Below, piece by piece: positions 1 to 8,181 of a DNA stretch of 64,000 nt. The stretch is from an uncultured Bacteroidales bacterium (GTDB lineage: Bacteria; Bacteroidota; Bacteroidia; Bacteroidales; UBA932): contig CAMYVB010000005.1 in NCBI GenBank assembly GCA_947302175.1, forward strand, positions 37,034 to 101,033. Reading direction: 5' to 3'. Position 1 is the first letter of the stretch, and each line of letters begins with the position of its first letter. A program made the translations under genes and the position numbers. The notes beneath the pieces were generated by a model. That model did no database searches and had not been told where the DNA came from. It saw only the letters and a list, made by a program, of their open reading frames with translations.

Positions 1-87
1 GTCCCACAGGGCGGTGAAAGCGGTGCCGTCGCCTTTGACGGCCCTTTCAATCTGGGCATCAGTGGGCTTCAAGCCAGTTGTCGCCAT
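1..87 (-). CDS. ECF-type RNA polymerase sigma factor, N-terminal fragment
   Basis: The first 29 codons of a minus-strand gene run off the left edge. It opens at an ATG (85-87) inside the 3' end of polA, so the two genes overlap by 29 bp. The peptide MATTGLKPTDAQIERAVKGD followed by GTAFTALWD matches the usual opening of Bacteroidota ECF sigma factors (a 'D..li.rav.GD..AF..L...' pattern that begins region 2). No further domain is visible, so the assignment rests on this short pattern and on translational coupling to polA. Confidence 0.5.
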   Translation of the reverse strand, partial: MATTGLKPTDAQIERAVKGDGTAFTALWD

Positions 88-2734
88 AGTTGCATTCGAC
101 GGTTAGGGGTACTGACAGGCTCACTACGCTCTCCATTTCCTTTCTCACTATCTCCTTCATTATTTCCAGCTCCTGGGGAGGGACTTCAAAGAGCAGTTCG
201 TCGTGGATCTGGAGCACCATGCGCGACTGGAGCCTGCGCTCGCGCATTATCTTGTCTATCCTTATCATTGCCATCTTGATGATATCGGCAGCGCTGCCCT
301 GGATGGGTGCGTTGATGGCGTTGCGCTCGGCAAGGGACCTTAGCGATACGTTCTTGGAAGTGATGTCGGGAAGATGGCGCCTGCGGCCGAAAATGGTCTC
401 GACATAGCCGTTTTCGCGGGCGAATTCCACCTGGGAATCTATGAAGGAGCGTATGGAGGGGAATGATGCGAAATAATCGTCTATGAGTTTGCGGGCTTCC
501 GAACGCGGCATGCGAAGCCTTTGGGCAAGGCCGAAGGCAGAGATGCCGTACATGATTCCGAAATTGGCGGTCTTGGCAACCCTCCTCTGGTCGGCCGTCA
601 CGGTCGAAACGTCCACCTTGAATATCTTGGAAGCGGTCAGGGCGTGTACGTCGGTGCCTTGCATGAAAGCTTCCATAAGGTGCGGATCCTTGCAGAGATG
701 GGCCATGATTCTAAGCTCTATCTGGGAGTAGTCGGCCGAGAGTATCTTCCACTTCGGTTCGCCGGGGATGAAAGCTTTGCGTATGGAGCGGCCCCTTTCG
801 GTGCGGACGGGGATGTTCTGCAGGTTGGGATTGGACGAGGAAAGGCGCCCTGTCGCGGTCAGGGCCTGGTTGAAGGTGGTGTGGATGCGCCCGGTGACGG
901 GCGAAATGTAGCCGGGGAAGGGCTCGATATAGGTCGAAAGGAGCTTCCTTGCGGCGCGGTAGTCGAGGATGGCGTCGATGACGGGGTTTTCGCCGGAAAG
1001 TTCGGAGAGGGTGTCCTCGTCGGTGCTCCATGAGCCCTTGGAGTTCTTTTTGGCCTTGGGGTCGAGCTTGAGCTGCTCGAATACCAGTTCGCCTATCTGC
1101 TTGGGAGAGGAGACGTTTAGCGTGGGATTGTGGGCTATCTGCCTGACCACGCTCTCGTTTTCGTCCATTTCTTCCTTCAGGGCGGCGGCGTATTCGTTCA
1201 GGGCTGCGACGTCGACTTTGACGCCGGCTATCTCCATGCCGGAAAGGACTTTGATAAGGGGCTCTTCAATGCTCTCATAGAGCTTGGAGAGACCGGCCTC
1301 CTGGAGCTCGGACCAAATTTTCACGCCCGTCAGCAGTATTGCAGCCGCTTTGATGGAATTGTCTTCCCCGGTGGAGGCTTCGTCCGCTTCCTCGTCCTCG
1401 TCGGTCATGTCGAAAAGGGACATTTCCTTTTGGACGGGCTTCGCGGGGGTGATGCCGGTGCCGAGGTAGCTTTGCGAGAGGACGTCGAGCCTGTGGGTTT
1501 TCTCGGGGTCGAGAAGGTAGTGCATAAGGGACACGTCGCGCAGCTTGCCTGAGAGGCGTATGCCTTGGGAGGAGAGCAGGTCCATCCCGAGTTTTATGTC
1601 ATATCCGTATTTGACGACGACGGTGTCTTCGAAAATGGACTTGAACGCAGAGGGGCTCGCGGTTGCGTACAGGCATTCGCCGTCTTTGGTGGTGCTGGCC
1701 ACGGTCACGCTCCTTATGGGGGAGAATATGCCCTGGGAGGCGGCTTCGACGACGAATGCGCAGCGCCCCGTTACGCAGGCAGCAGTGGCGACCTGGAATA
1801 CGGTCGCTTTTTGCACTTCAAGGCCCTGGGAGGCGGGCGCGGAGTCCGTTGCTCCCGGCGCGCTCACGTGGGAAATGTATTTTTTGAGGGAGTTGAACTC
1901 GTACTTGTCGAAGAGAGTGGCGGTTTCGCCGGTATAGACGCCGGTGAACGCCAGGCCTGCGGGCGTCGTTTCCACGGGGACGTCGGTCTTGATGGTGACG
2001 AGGCGCTTGCTAAGGTCGATGTAGGGCCTGGACTGCACGAACATGTCCCTTTGTTTCTGCGTGAGGTGGTCTATGTTGGTATAGATGTTCTCTATTGTGC
2101 CGAAGCGGGAAATGAGCTTTCCTGCCCATATTTCGCCTATGCCCTTGACGCCGGGGACGTTGTCTGCCGTGTCGCCGCAGATGGTAAGCATGTCGATAAC
2201 CTGCGAGGGGCTCTGGATGCCGTAGCGCTCGCATATTTCCTTGACGCCGATTATTTCGTCGTCGCCACCGCCGCGCCCGGGCTTGTACTGGAATATCCTT
2301 TCGGAAATGAGCTGACCGTAGTCCTTGTCGGGGGTGACCATATAGACGGTCAAGCCTTCCGCGGCCGCCGAGACGGCCATGGTGCCTATGACGTCGTCGG
2401 CCTCGTAGTCGGGGACCATCAGGACGGGTATGTTCATGGAGACGCATAGCTGCGTCAGGGGCTCCAGGGCGTCGATGACGAGCTGCGGGGTCTCGGGGCG
2501 GTTGGCCTTGTACGCGGGGTACATGCGGTTGCGGAAAGTGCCTCCCGGGGGGTCGAAGGCCACCGCGAGATGGGTCGGCTTCTCCCTTTCAATGAGTTCC
2601 AGCAGGTATTTGGTGAAGCCGAAGAGTATGGAGGTGTCCATACCCTTTGAATTCACCATGGGGCGCCTCAGGAATGCGTAGTACATTTTGAAGATGAGGG
2701 CGTGCCCGTCTATCAAAAAAAGCCTTTCAGACAT
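59..2734 (-). CDS. polA: DNA polymerase I
   Basis: Family A DNA polymerase of 891 residues, used for Okazaki-fragment maturation and repair. The N-terminal 5'-3' exonuclease/FEN domain (about 1-290) starts MSERLFLIDGHALIFKMYYA. The middle domain (about 310-500) is the 3'-5' exonuclease fold, but the DxE of motif Exo I is not seen (FVVEAASQG stands there). The polymerase domain (about 580-891) has ATGRLSSSNPNLQNIPVR, SADYSQIELRIMAH, RRVAKTANFGIMYGIS and LQIHDELLFEVP. The start is the ATG at 2732-2734; the open frame continues upstream through tadA antisense, but homology begins here. A TAnnTTTG promoter element ends 6 nt before the start. The 3' end overlaps the ECF sigma gene. Confidence 0.97.
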   Translation of the reverse strand: MSERLFLIDGHALIFKMYYAFLRRPMVNSKGMDTSILFGFTKYLLELIEREKPTHLAVAFDPPGGTFRNRMYPAYKANRPETPQLVIDALEPLTQLCVSMNIPVLMVPDYEADDVIGTMAVSAAAEGLTVYMVTPDKDYGQLISERIFQYKPGRGGGDDEIIGVKEICERYGIQSPSQVIDMLTICGDTADNVPGVKGIGEIWAGKLISRFGTIENIYTNIDHLTQKQRDMFVQSRPYIDLSKRLVTIKTDVPVETTPAGLAFTGVYTGETATLFDKYEFNSLKKYISHVSAPGATDSAPASQGLEVQKATVFQVATAACVTGRCAFVVEAASQGIFSPIRSVTVASTTKDGECLYATASPSAFKSIFEDTVVVKYGYDIKLGMDLLSSQGIRLSGKLRDVSLMHYLLDPEKTHRLDVLSQSYLGTGITPAKPVQKEMSLFDMTDEDEEADEASTGEDNSIKAAAILLTGVKIWSELQEAGLSKLYESIEEPLIKVLSGMEIAGVKVDVAALNEYAAALKEEMDENESVVRQIAHNPTLNVSSPKQIGELVFEQLKLDPKAKKNSKGSWSTDEDTLSELSGENPVIDAILDYRAARKLLSTYIEPFPGYISPVTGRIHTTFNQALTATGRLSSSNPNLQNIPVRTERGRSIRKAFIPGEPKWKILSADYSQIELRIMAHLCKDPHLMEAFMQGTDVHALTASKIFKVDVSTVTADQRRVAKTANFGIMYGISAFGLAQRLRMPRSEARKLIDDYFASFPSIRSFIDSQVEFARENGYVETIFGRRRHLPDITSKNVSLRSLAERNAINAPIQGSAADIIKMAMIRIDKIMRERRLQSRMVLQIHDELLFEVPPQELEIMKEIVRKEMESVVSLSVPLTVECNYGDNWLEAH

Positions 2735-2740
2735 ATTCTT

Positions 2741-2768
2741 CAAATATAGGTAAAAATTGCTAATTTTG
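2741..2768. promoter_or_regulatory. Divergent promoters for polA and tadA
   Basis: On the minus strand TATATTTG (2748-2741) ends 6 nt before the polA ATG. On the plus strand TAATTTTG (2761-2768) ends 5 nt before the tadA ATG at 2774. Both match the Bacteroidota -7 element TAnnTTTG. With the usual few-base gap to the start site, both mRNAs would begin at or next to the start codon. Confidence 0.65.
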
Positions 2769-2773
2769 CTCCC

Positions 2774-3220
2774 ATGATTGGTGCAAACGACGAAAAGTAC
2801 ATGCGCATGGCTCTCGCCGAGGCTGCAGCTGCCGCCGAAGACGGCGAAGTGCCCGTCGGCGCAGTCGTGGTGAGCAAAGGCCGCATAATAGCCAAGGGGC
2901 ACAATATGACCGACCTGCTCCACGACCCCACCGCCCATGCGGAAATGATAGCCCTGACGGCCGCCACGGAGGCCCTCGGCAGCCGCTATCTCGACGAGTG
3001 CGAGCTCTATGTCACGCTGGAGCCCTGCCCCATGTGCGCCGCCGCCCTCTCCTGGGCCCAGCTCGGCCGCCTGGTCTACGGCGCTTCCGACCCCAAGCGC
3101 GGTTACAGCCTTTTCACTCCCTCTCTTCTCCACCCCCGCACCGAAGTCAGCTCCGGAGTCCTCGCCGACGAAAGCGGCGCCATCGTGTCGGATTATTTTA
3201 AAACTAAACGAAAAAGTTAG
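2774..3220 (+). CDS. tadA: tRNA-specific adenosine deaminase
   Basis: 148-residue cytidine/deoxycytidylate deaminase-fold protein that makes inosine at tRNA position 34. The zinc site is complete: HAEMIAL (His plus the catalytic Glu) and LEPCPMCAAALSWAQLGRLV (PCxxC). The tail with YGASDPKRG is typical of TadA rather than of free cytidine deaminases. Length fits the family. The start ATG follows a TAATTTTG promoter element by 5 nt, leaving no room for a ribosome binding site. tRNA-Gln follows directly. Confidence 0.93.
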   Translation: MIGANDEKYMRMALAEAAAAAEDGEVPVGAVVVSKGRIIAKGHNMTDLLHDPTAHAEMIALTAATEALGSRYLDECELYVTLEPCPMCAAALSWAQLGRLVYGASDPKRGYSLFTPSLLHPRTEVSSGVLADESGAIVSDYFKTKRKS

Positions 3221-3228
3221 TATATTTG
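3221..3228 (+). promoter_or_regulatory. Promoter -7 element of tRNA-Gln
   Basis: TATATTTG starts immediately after the tadA stop codon and lies 11 nt before the first base of the mature tRNA, so the tRNA probably has its own promoter. Confidence 0.5.
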
Positions 3229-3239
3229 CCGCCTGGCAT

Positions 3240-3310
3240 TGAGGTATTGTGTAATGGCAGCACTAGGGATTTTGGTTCCCTCAGTCCAGGTTCGAATCCT
3301 GGTACCTCAA
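3240..3310 (+). tRNA. tRNA-Gln (anticodon UUG)
   Basis: The cloverleaf folds by hand. The acceptor stem is TGAGGTA (3240-3246) with TACCTCA (3303-3309), and the discriminator is A3310. The anticodon stem is AGGGA (3265-3269) with TCCCT (3277-3281), with a seven-base loop TTTTGGT whose middle triplet TTG (3272-3274) reads CAA. The T-arm has GGTTCGAATCC. CCA is not encoded. Confidence 0.95.
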
Positions 3311-3311
3311 C

Positions 3312-3345
3312 AATAAGGCAGCGTCTAAGCGCTGCCTTATTTTGT
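3312..3345 (+). terminator. Intrinsic terminator after tRNA-Gln
   Basis: A perfect 12-bp inverted repeat AATAAGGCAGCG / CGCTGCCTTATT (3312-3323 and 3330-3341) with a 6-nt loop, followed by a short T-rich stretch. It could also serve the facing lipoprotein gene at 3368. Confidence 0.8.
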
Positions 3346-3367
3346 CTATGTTTTCGCTGCAGAGAAT

Positions 3368-4354
3368 TTAATTGGATTGGCAAACAGCCCTGACCGTGTG
3401 ACCTTCGCAGCGCTCTACTTTGGAGCCTTCCGTATAGAGTTTCTTTGAAAGAGCTTCGAAACTTGAGGCAAACTTAGGAGAAGTGCCAAGGGCGCGGTCG
3501 CAGGCCCAGTAGTCATTCTTGCCCGTAATTCTCCGGGGACCGTTCATCCAGCCTGCGAAGGGGATGAAAATGCGCTTCTTGGCGTTATTGGGTTCTGACT
3601 TGCTCTTGACAAGATAGCCTCCTGCGTGACCGAAATTGACGCTCTCCCATTTGCAATAGGACAGAAGCTCCTGCCAGTCATCCGCCGAAGGAGTGCGATA
3701 GGAAGCGCCCAGAGCGGCCGTAGCGGGGTCGTCGGCACTGTCAAGCGAGCGCTTCATGTCCATGATGCCTTTGTAGGCCAGCTCTGCTGCTCCGGCGTAA
3801 TCATCAGACACATATTTGGTCAGCTCAGTAGAACTGCCCTCGTGGCACCATTTGTACGTGCTCCAGGAATAATCAGTCTTGGGTTCAGTCTCGCCCCATG
3901 CATAGTAATTGCCGTTCTCGTCTGGCCTGGAGGCGCCCAGATTGGCGCTCGTCCACTTAAGACCGCTGGGGAGATCGAGATCCACGGGGCCTTCGGGGAG
4001 AGTATAGAACATGCCACCTGCCTTGGTGTGCTTTTCGTCCTTAGTCGTGTGCCTCAGGGTGACGTTGTAGTCGAAATCCTTTCCTGACTCAAGCTTGGTA
4101 AGGGTAATCAGGGTCGTAATGCCCTCGACCTGCACGCTGCGCTCATCGCCGTCGACAGAAAGGATGAACTCGGCGCCGTCGGAAGCCTTGGGGGCATGGT
4201 CGAGAGTAATTTCGAATGTAACGTCAGTATATCCCGGATAAACAAATATGGTGGACATGCGGAGCTCCTCATCGGGGCAGGGGTTGCAGGCCTGGAGAGC
4301 GGCTGCAGCCGCAAAAGCGAGGGTAAAAATCTTAGTTTTCATTGTCTTCATCAT
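3368..4354 (-). CDS. Lipoprotein with a Fibrobacter-type major paralogous domain
   Basis: 328-residue exported lipoprotein. The signal peptide ends in LQAC (lipobox) about 20 residues in. A probable Ig/Fn3-like beta region (about 35-125) is followed by a C-terminal domain with VDLDLPSGLKWTSANLGAS and GNYYAWGETEPKTDYSWSTY, the hallmark of the FISUMP/TIGR02145 domain common in Bacteroidales surface proteins. Ligand unknown. Three in-frame ATGs (4354, 4351, 4342) lie within 12 nt, so the exact start is open; all overlap the 3' end of rmuC, implying co-transcription behind the permease and rmuC. Confidence 0.8.
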   Translation of the reverse strand: MMKTMKTKIFTLAFAAAAALQACNPCPDEELRMSTIFVYPGYTDVTFEITLDHAPKASDGAEFILSVDGDERSVQVEGITTLITLTKLESGKDFDYNVTLRHTTKDEKHTKAGGMFYTLPEGPVDLDLPSGLKWTSANLGASRPDENGNYYAWGETEPKTDYSWSTYKWCHEGSSTELTKYVSDDYAGAAELAYKGIMDMKRSLDSADDPATAALGASYRTPSADDWQELLSYCKWESVNFGHAGGYLVKSKSEPNNAKKRIFIPFAGWMNGPRRITGKNDYWACDRALGTSPKFASSFEALSKKLYTEGSKVERCEGHTVRAVCQSN

Positions 4355-5819
4355 TTAGATCAAGCGCTACGGGCGATGATTCGGCGAGTTCAGCGGGTAT
4401 GACTGACTCCCGGCCGGCGATGATGCGTGCGCCGGTTTTGAGTTTGCCTTGGGAACGCTTGGGAGCAAGACCGAGTTTTTCGAGCTTGCCTATCTTTTTC
4501 ACTACTGACTGGTTGGAATCTATCAGTTTGGCCTTGGACTCGTTGTAGGAGCGCAGAGCCTTGTCCAGTGATTTGCCAACATCGACATAGGCGTCCATCC
4601 AGGACTTCAGCTGGCTCATGAGTTCTTCGGCGGTCTTGTAGACTTCGGCTATGTTCTTTTCCTGGTTGTGCTGCCGCCAGCTCATCTGGATCATATTGAG
4701 CACGATGACAAGGGTCATCTGGCTCACTATCAGCACTCCGGCGTTCTTGGCAGCCTGCCAGAGCATGGGGTCTTGCTCGAGCATCAGGCGGAAGGCTCCC
4801 TCCATCGGGATGAACATTATGTTGTAGCCTACCTTGGTCTTGCCGTCGGGGAGGTAGCTGGCGTAGTCTTTCTTTTTGAGTTCGTCCACATGGCTCCTGA
4901 CGCTGCTGACGTGCTCCTTTGCGTAGGCGGTCCTTTCGGCCACGTCAGTGGCGTTCATATACTTGTTGTATGCGGAGAGGCTGACCTTGGAGTCGATTAT
5001 GACGGTCGTGTCGTCGGGATAGAGGACCATTACGTCGGGAATCATGGTAGCCCCGCTCTCGCTCTTGATTTCGTGCCCGTGTTCGTCGGTCATGACGCCC
5101 TGGCTGATGAAGTGCACGCCTTCCTCAAGACCTGCGCTCTTTAGAAGGTCTGTCAGGAGCATTTCGCCGAAATTGCCCTGCACCTTGGAATAGCCGGTGA
5201 GGGCGTTGGCGAGGTTGCGCGCCTCGTCGCCGACGGTCTTGCTCTGCTGCATGACGTGCTCGATGAGGGTTTTGAGGGATGCGCTCTGCTCGAGAGAGCT
5301 TTCGCGGCTGCTCGTTACGCTCTTGTCGAAGACTTCGAACTTTTCCTGGATGGGCTTCAGGAGCTCAGCTATTCGTTTAGCACTGAGGTCGTTGAAGGCG
5401 GCGCTGTTCTCGGAACTCAGAGACTTGAAGGACTCTTTCATCTGCTCCTTCTGGTCGTGCAGGAGCTTTTCGAAGCGCTCCTGCTGCTCGCGGGCGCTCT
5501 TTTCCATCTGCTCTTTTTGCTCCCTCGCGCTCTTTTCCATCTGCTCGCGCTGGGCCTCGAAAGCCATTTCGCGTTGCTTTTCCAGAGCCTTGTGGGCCTC
5601 TTCCCTAGCGTTCAAGGTGCTTTCGAGGGCAGCCCGCTGCTCTGAGATCGCAGTCAGTTTTGCGCCAAGAGAGTCTTTTTCCTCGCTGAGGAGCCTCAGC
5701 TCGTCTTCCCTTTGAGCCTTCTCCTTTTTCAGGGAGGCAGCCCTTAGGAGGGCGAATACAAGCGCGGCGGCAAGGATAGCGCAGGAGACTATCAGTATTA
5801 TAAGGACTGTATCACTCAT
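4332..5819 (-). CDS. rmuC: DNA recombination protein RmuC
   Basis: 495 residues. One N-terminal membrane segment (VLIILIVSCAILAAALVFAL) is followed by a long charged coiled coil (about 35-190) with QKEQMEKSAREQ repeats, then the RmuC nuclease-like domain (about 200-430) with GNFGEMLLTDLL, DVMVLYPDDTTVIIDSKVSL and VGYNIMFIPMEGAF. RmuC limits inversions and illegitimate recombination in E. coli. The start at 5819 was preferred to the longer frame because it gives the membrane anchor; it overlaps the end of the upstream permease gene by 8 bp. Confidence 0.92.
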   Translation of the reverse strand: MSDTVLIILIVSCAILAAALVFALLRAASLKKEKAQREDELRLLSEEKDSLGAKLTAISEQRAALESTLNAREEAHKALEKQREMAFEAQREQMEKSAREQKEQMEKSAREQQERFEKLLHDQKEQMKESFKSLSSENSAAFNDLSAKRIAELLKPIQEKFEVFDKSVTSSRESSLEQSASLKTLIEHVMQQSKTVGDEARNLANALTGYSKVQGNFGEMLLTDLLKSAGLEEGVHFISQGVMTDEHGHEIKSESGATMIPDVMVLYPDDTTVIIDSKVSLSAYNKYMNATDVAERTAYAKEHVSSVRSHVDELKKKDYASYLPDGKTKVGYNIMFIPMEGAFRLMLEQDPMLWQAAKNAGVLIVSQMTLVIVLNMIQMSWRQHNQEKNIAEVYKTAEELMSQLKSWMDAYVDVGKSLDKALRSYNESKAKLIDSNQSVVKKIGKLEKLGLAPKRSQGKLKTGARIIAGRESVIPAELAESSPVALDLNDEDNEN

Positions 5820-7044
5820 AGGAAATATTTTTCTTGTTGACGGGGAGGAGGGCAACGAGATAGCCGACCACCGCTACGCCGGCGGCGATAAGAATCAGGT
5901 CCAGCCACTGAATCACGACAGGATAGCTGTCCACGATGTAATTGCCAGGAATCTTTATCAGGCCCGCCTTCTGCTGAAGGAGGCTCAGACCGATGCCTGC
6001 GACGAGGCCGATAGCCATGCCGAGAAGCGAGATGAGCCAGCCCTCAAGGACGAAGATTTCACGCACCATTTTCTCGGGCGCGCCCATGCTCTTAAGGGTT
6101 GCAATGTCCCCTTTCTTCTCAATAATGAGCATGGAAAGACTGCCGAAGATGTTGAAGGCTATGATGATAATGACGAATATGAGGATGAGGAAGATGGCAG
6201 CCTTTTCGTAGCGCATCATCTTGTAGAGGGCTTCATTCTGTCGGTAGCGATCGAGGATGGTGAGTTCCGCTCCTGCCTCGCGGACAAAGGTGCGAACCTG
6301 TTTTTCAACGGCCTTGGCACTGCGTGAGGATGTTCCTTCCTCATAACGAAGCTCCAGGGCAGTCAGCTCTTTAGTGTATTTTAAAAGCTCTCGCACCTTG
6401 GCAATGGGAACGTAGACCACATTACCTTCGCCTTCATTGCCGGGATAGAGGACGCAGGACGGGCGGGCGCTGACCGCGCACAGGACTGTAGCAGGATTTT
6501 GAAGGGAAATCTGCTTTTCTCTGTCGGGGAAATAGAACGATATGGAGGCTAAGAACGCCGGATTGACCCCGAGCTCGCGGGCAATCTCGCCGCCCACTAT
6601 GCACCTGGCCATTTCGCCGAAGCGCAGGCTGTACTCACCGCTGCGTATGCGCGAATATAGATCGGTCTTGTCGGCATAGTCATCAGGAATGCCGCGCAGC
6701 AGCGCGACTGCCTGGCGGCCTTCGTAGTTTGCAAAAACAGTCTCAGAGAGGTGGTATGTGACGCTCGCTACACCTTCAATCCCCTCTATGCCTTTCAGGA
6801 GTCCATCAGACGGGATGAATACTTTGCCTTTTTCGGGAGCTATGAGAAGGTCGGGGCTGCTTTCGGACAGATTGTCCTCAATCAGGGCATCAAAACCGTT
6901 GTAGACGGAGAGGATGATGACGAGGGCCGCCGTGCCTATGGCCATGCCTATGGCGCTGATCGCAGAGATGACGTTAATCACGTTGTGTGATTTCTTTGCG
7001 AACAGGTACCTTCCGGCAAAAAACAATGGCAGGTTTTTCTTCAT
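5812..7044 (-). CDS. LolC/LolE-type ABC transporter permease (FtsX family)
   Basis: 410 residues with the four-helix layout of LolC/E/MacB permeases. One helix near the N-terminus (NVINVISAISAIGMAIGTAA, then LVIILSVYNGFD) is followed by a large periplasmic domain (about 55-270) and three C-terminal helices (starting AAIFLILIFVIIIIAFNIFG). Role by family: extraction of lipoproteins from the inner membrane with an ATPase partner, which is not in this window. The start MKKNLPLFFAGRYLFAKKS at 7044 follows AGAGGAAAG. First gene of an operon with rmuC and the lipoprotein. Confidence 0.85.
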   Translation of the reverse strand: MKKNLPLFFAGRYLFAKKSHNVINVISAISAIGMAIGTAALVIILSVYNGFDALIEDNLSESSPDLLIAPEKGKVFIPSDGLLKGIEGIEGVASVTYHLSETVFANYEGRQAVALLRGIPDDYADKTDLYSRIRSGEYSLRFGEMARCIVGGEIARELGVNPAFLASISFYFPDREKQISLQNPATVLCAVSARPSCVLYPGNEGEGNVVYVPIAKVRELLKYTKELTALELRYEEGTSSRSAKAVEKQVRTFVREAGAELTILDRYRQNEALYKMMRYEKAAIFLILIFVIIIIAFNIFGSLSMLIIEKKGDIATLKSMGAPEKMVREIFVLEGWLISLLGMAIGLVAGIGLSLLQQKAGLIKIPGNYIVDSYPVVIQWLDLILIAAGVAVVGYLVALLPVNKKNISYE

Positions 7045-7068
7045 TCTTTCCTCTGTTTCCGTAATCTG

Positions 7069-7076
7069 CAAATTTA
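7069..7076 (-). promoter_or_regulatory. Promoter -7 element of the permease-rmuC operon
   Basis: Minus-strand TAAATTTG (7076-7069) lies 24 nt before the permease ATG and matches TAnnTTTG. Confidence 0.5.
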
Positions 7077-7135
7077 TGAAATACCCCCGACTATCGCAAG
7101 TTGGCCTCCTCAAGTGTTCTTTACCCGAATAAATC

Positions 7136-7164
7136 AAAAAGCCGGGCACCTCACGGCGTCCGAC
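7136..7164 (-). terminator. Possible terminator hairpin
   Basis: GCCGGGC (7141-7147) can pair with GTCCGAC (7158-7164) with one mismatch and one wobble. Read on the minus strand it is followed by TTTTTG. It lies between the Hc1 terminator and the permease promoter, so it may end a small transcript (see findings). Confidence 0.35.
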
Positions 7165-7235
7165 TTTTGAACGTGTACTAAAACCTAAACCTGCCTTATA
7201 GATGCAGGATTTTAGCTTAACGTTGCACGAAAAAC

Positions 7236-7271
7236 AAAAAAAAGCCGAAAAAATCGGCCTTTTTTATTTTT
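7236..7271 (-). terminator. Intrinsic terminator of the Hc1 gene
   Basis: GCCGA (7244-7248) and TCGGC (7254-7258) form a stem extended by A/T pairs. On the minus strand it is followed by a run of eight T. It lies just after the stop codon of the Hc1 gene. Confidence 0.75.
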
Positions 7272-7281
7272 GTCAGGAAAA

Positions 7282-7458
7282 TTATTTCTTGGCTTCATCA
7301 ACGGAGACCTTGCGGAACTCCTTGAGGTCCTTCATGAGGTTGAGGGCGGCCTTGCGGGCGCGGGCGCCGGCTGCTTTGTTGCCCTTTACGACCTGAGCTT
7401 CTGCATTCGCTACGAATTCAGCGATTTCAGCATTGATCTTTTCGACGAGTTGTTTCAT
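7282..7458 (-). CDS. Histone H1-like protein (Hc1 family)
   Basis: A 58-residue basic protein, MKQLVEKINAEIAEFV with a Lys/Ala/Arg-rich centre (NKAAGARARKAALNLMKDL) and a tail ending EAKK. This matches the short Hc1/histone H1-like proteins that are near-universal in Bacteroidota and thought to coat DNA. It has its own strong terminator, and 88 nt separate it from the pth stop codon upstream. Confidence 0.82.
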   Translation of the reverse strand: MKQLVEKINAEIAEFVANAEAQVVKGNKAAGARARKAALNLMKDLKEFRKVSVDEAKK

Positions 7459-7545
7459 AATAGTGTGTTGTATTAGTTAATTAATGGTTTCGAACAATTG
7501 GCAAGGTAAGAAACAATTCCTTGATTTGCAAATTTTTGACGGAAA

Positions 7546-8181
7546 TTATTGACCCTCCTGCAACGCGGGCTTGCTGTTGACCTCCTCCATAGCCTTTGCG
7601 GGACCTGCCGTGCAGAAGAGCTCAATCCCACGGCGAATCCTCGGACTGAGTGCCTCGATGGCGAGCTCATCATCGCGTCCGAGCTCTCCGAGGACGAAGT
7701 CAATCTGCTCTCCGCGGTGGAAGTCGCTGCCGATTCCTATGCGTATGCGGGCATAGTCCTGAGTGCCAAGGCACTCGGCGATGTTCTTCAGGCCGTTATG
7801 GCCACCGTCGCTGCCCTTGAGGCGCATCCTGAGCATCCCGAAGGGGATGTTGAGGTCGTCGCTGATGACGACTACGTTCGACACGGGGATCTTCAGCTTT
7901 TCCACCCAGTAGCGCACGGCATTGCCGGAGAGGTTCATATAGGTGGAGGGCTTGAGGAGGTAAATCTTGCGACCCTTGTATGAAGTGACTGCGGTGGAGC
8001 CGTACCGGGCGCTCTCGAAAAACGCGTCGGGGGAGTCCTTTACCCATGCATCCAAAACCATAAACCCGGCGTTGTGCCGGGTATGGGTGTATTCCGCTCC
8101 TATGTTGCCCAGGCCTACGACTAAATAACTCATAGCGGGATCTGCGTCGGAATGGGTCTTCTTCCTCAGGAAGGAGAACAT
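7546..8181 (-). CDS. pth: Peptidyl-tRNA hydrolase
   Basis: Recycles peptidyl-tRNA released from stalled ribosomes. 211 residues with the family motifs YLVVGLGNIGAEYTHTRHNA (Asn, and the catalytic His of the TRHN motif), LLKPSTYMNLSGNAV and SDDLNIPFG followed by GSDGGHNGL. The ATG at 8179-8181 overlaps the rplY stop as TAATG, which favours this start and translational coupling. It adds about 16 residues (MFSFLRKKT...) before the canonical MSYLVVGLGN start, so the shorter form is possible. Confidence 0.93.
   Translation of the reverse strand: MFSFLRKKTHSDADPAMSYLVVGLGNIGAEYTHTRHNAGFMVLDAWVKDSPDAFFESARYGSTAVTSYKGRKIYLLKPSTYMNLSGNAVRYWVEKLKIPVSNVVVISDDLNIPFGMLRMRLKGSDGGHNGLKNIAECLGTQDYARIRIGIGSDFHRGEQIDFVLGELGRDDELAIEALSPRIRRGIELFCTAGPAKAMEEVNSKPALQEGQ

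Noticed and set aside
1565..2449. Open plus-strand frame of 294 codons inside polA
   Set aside because: It is the antisense of an intact polA and encodes a Gly/Val/Glu-rich string with no domain. GC-rich genes here routinely give such frames.
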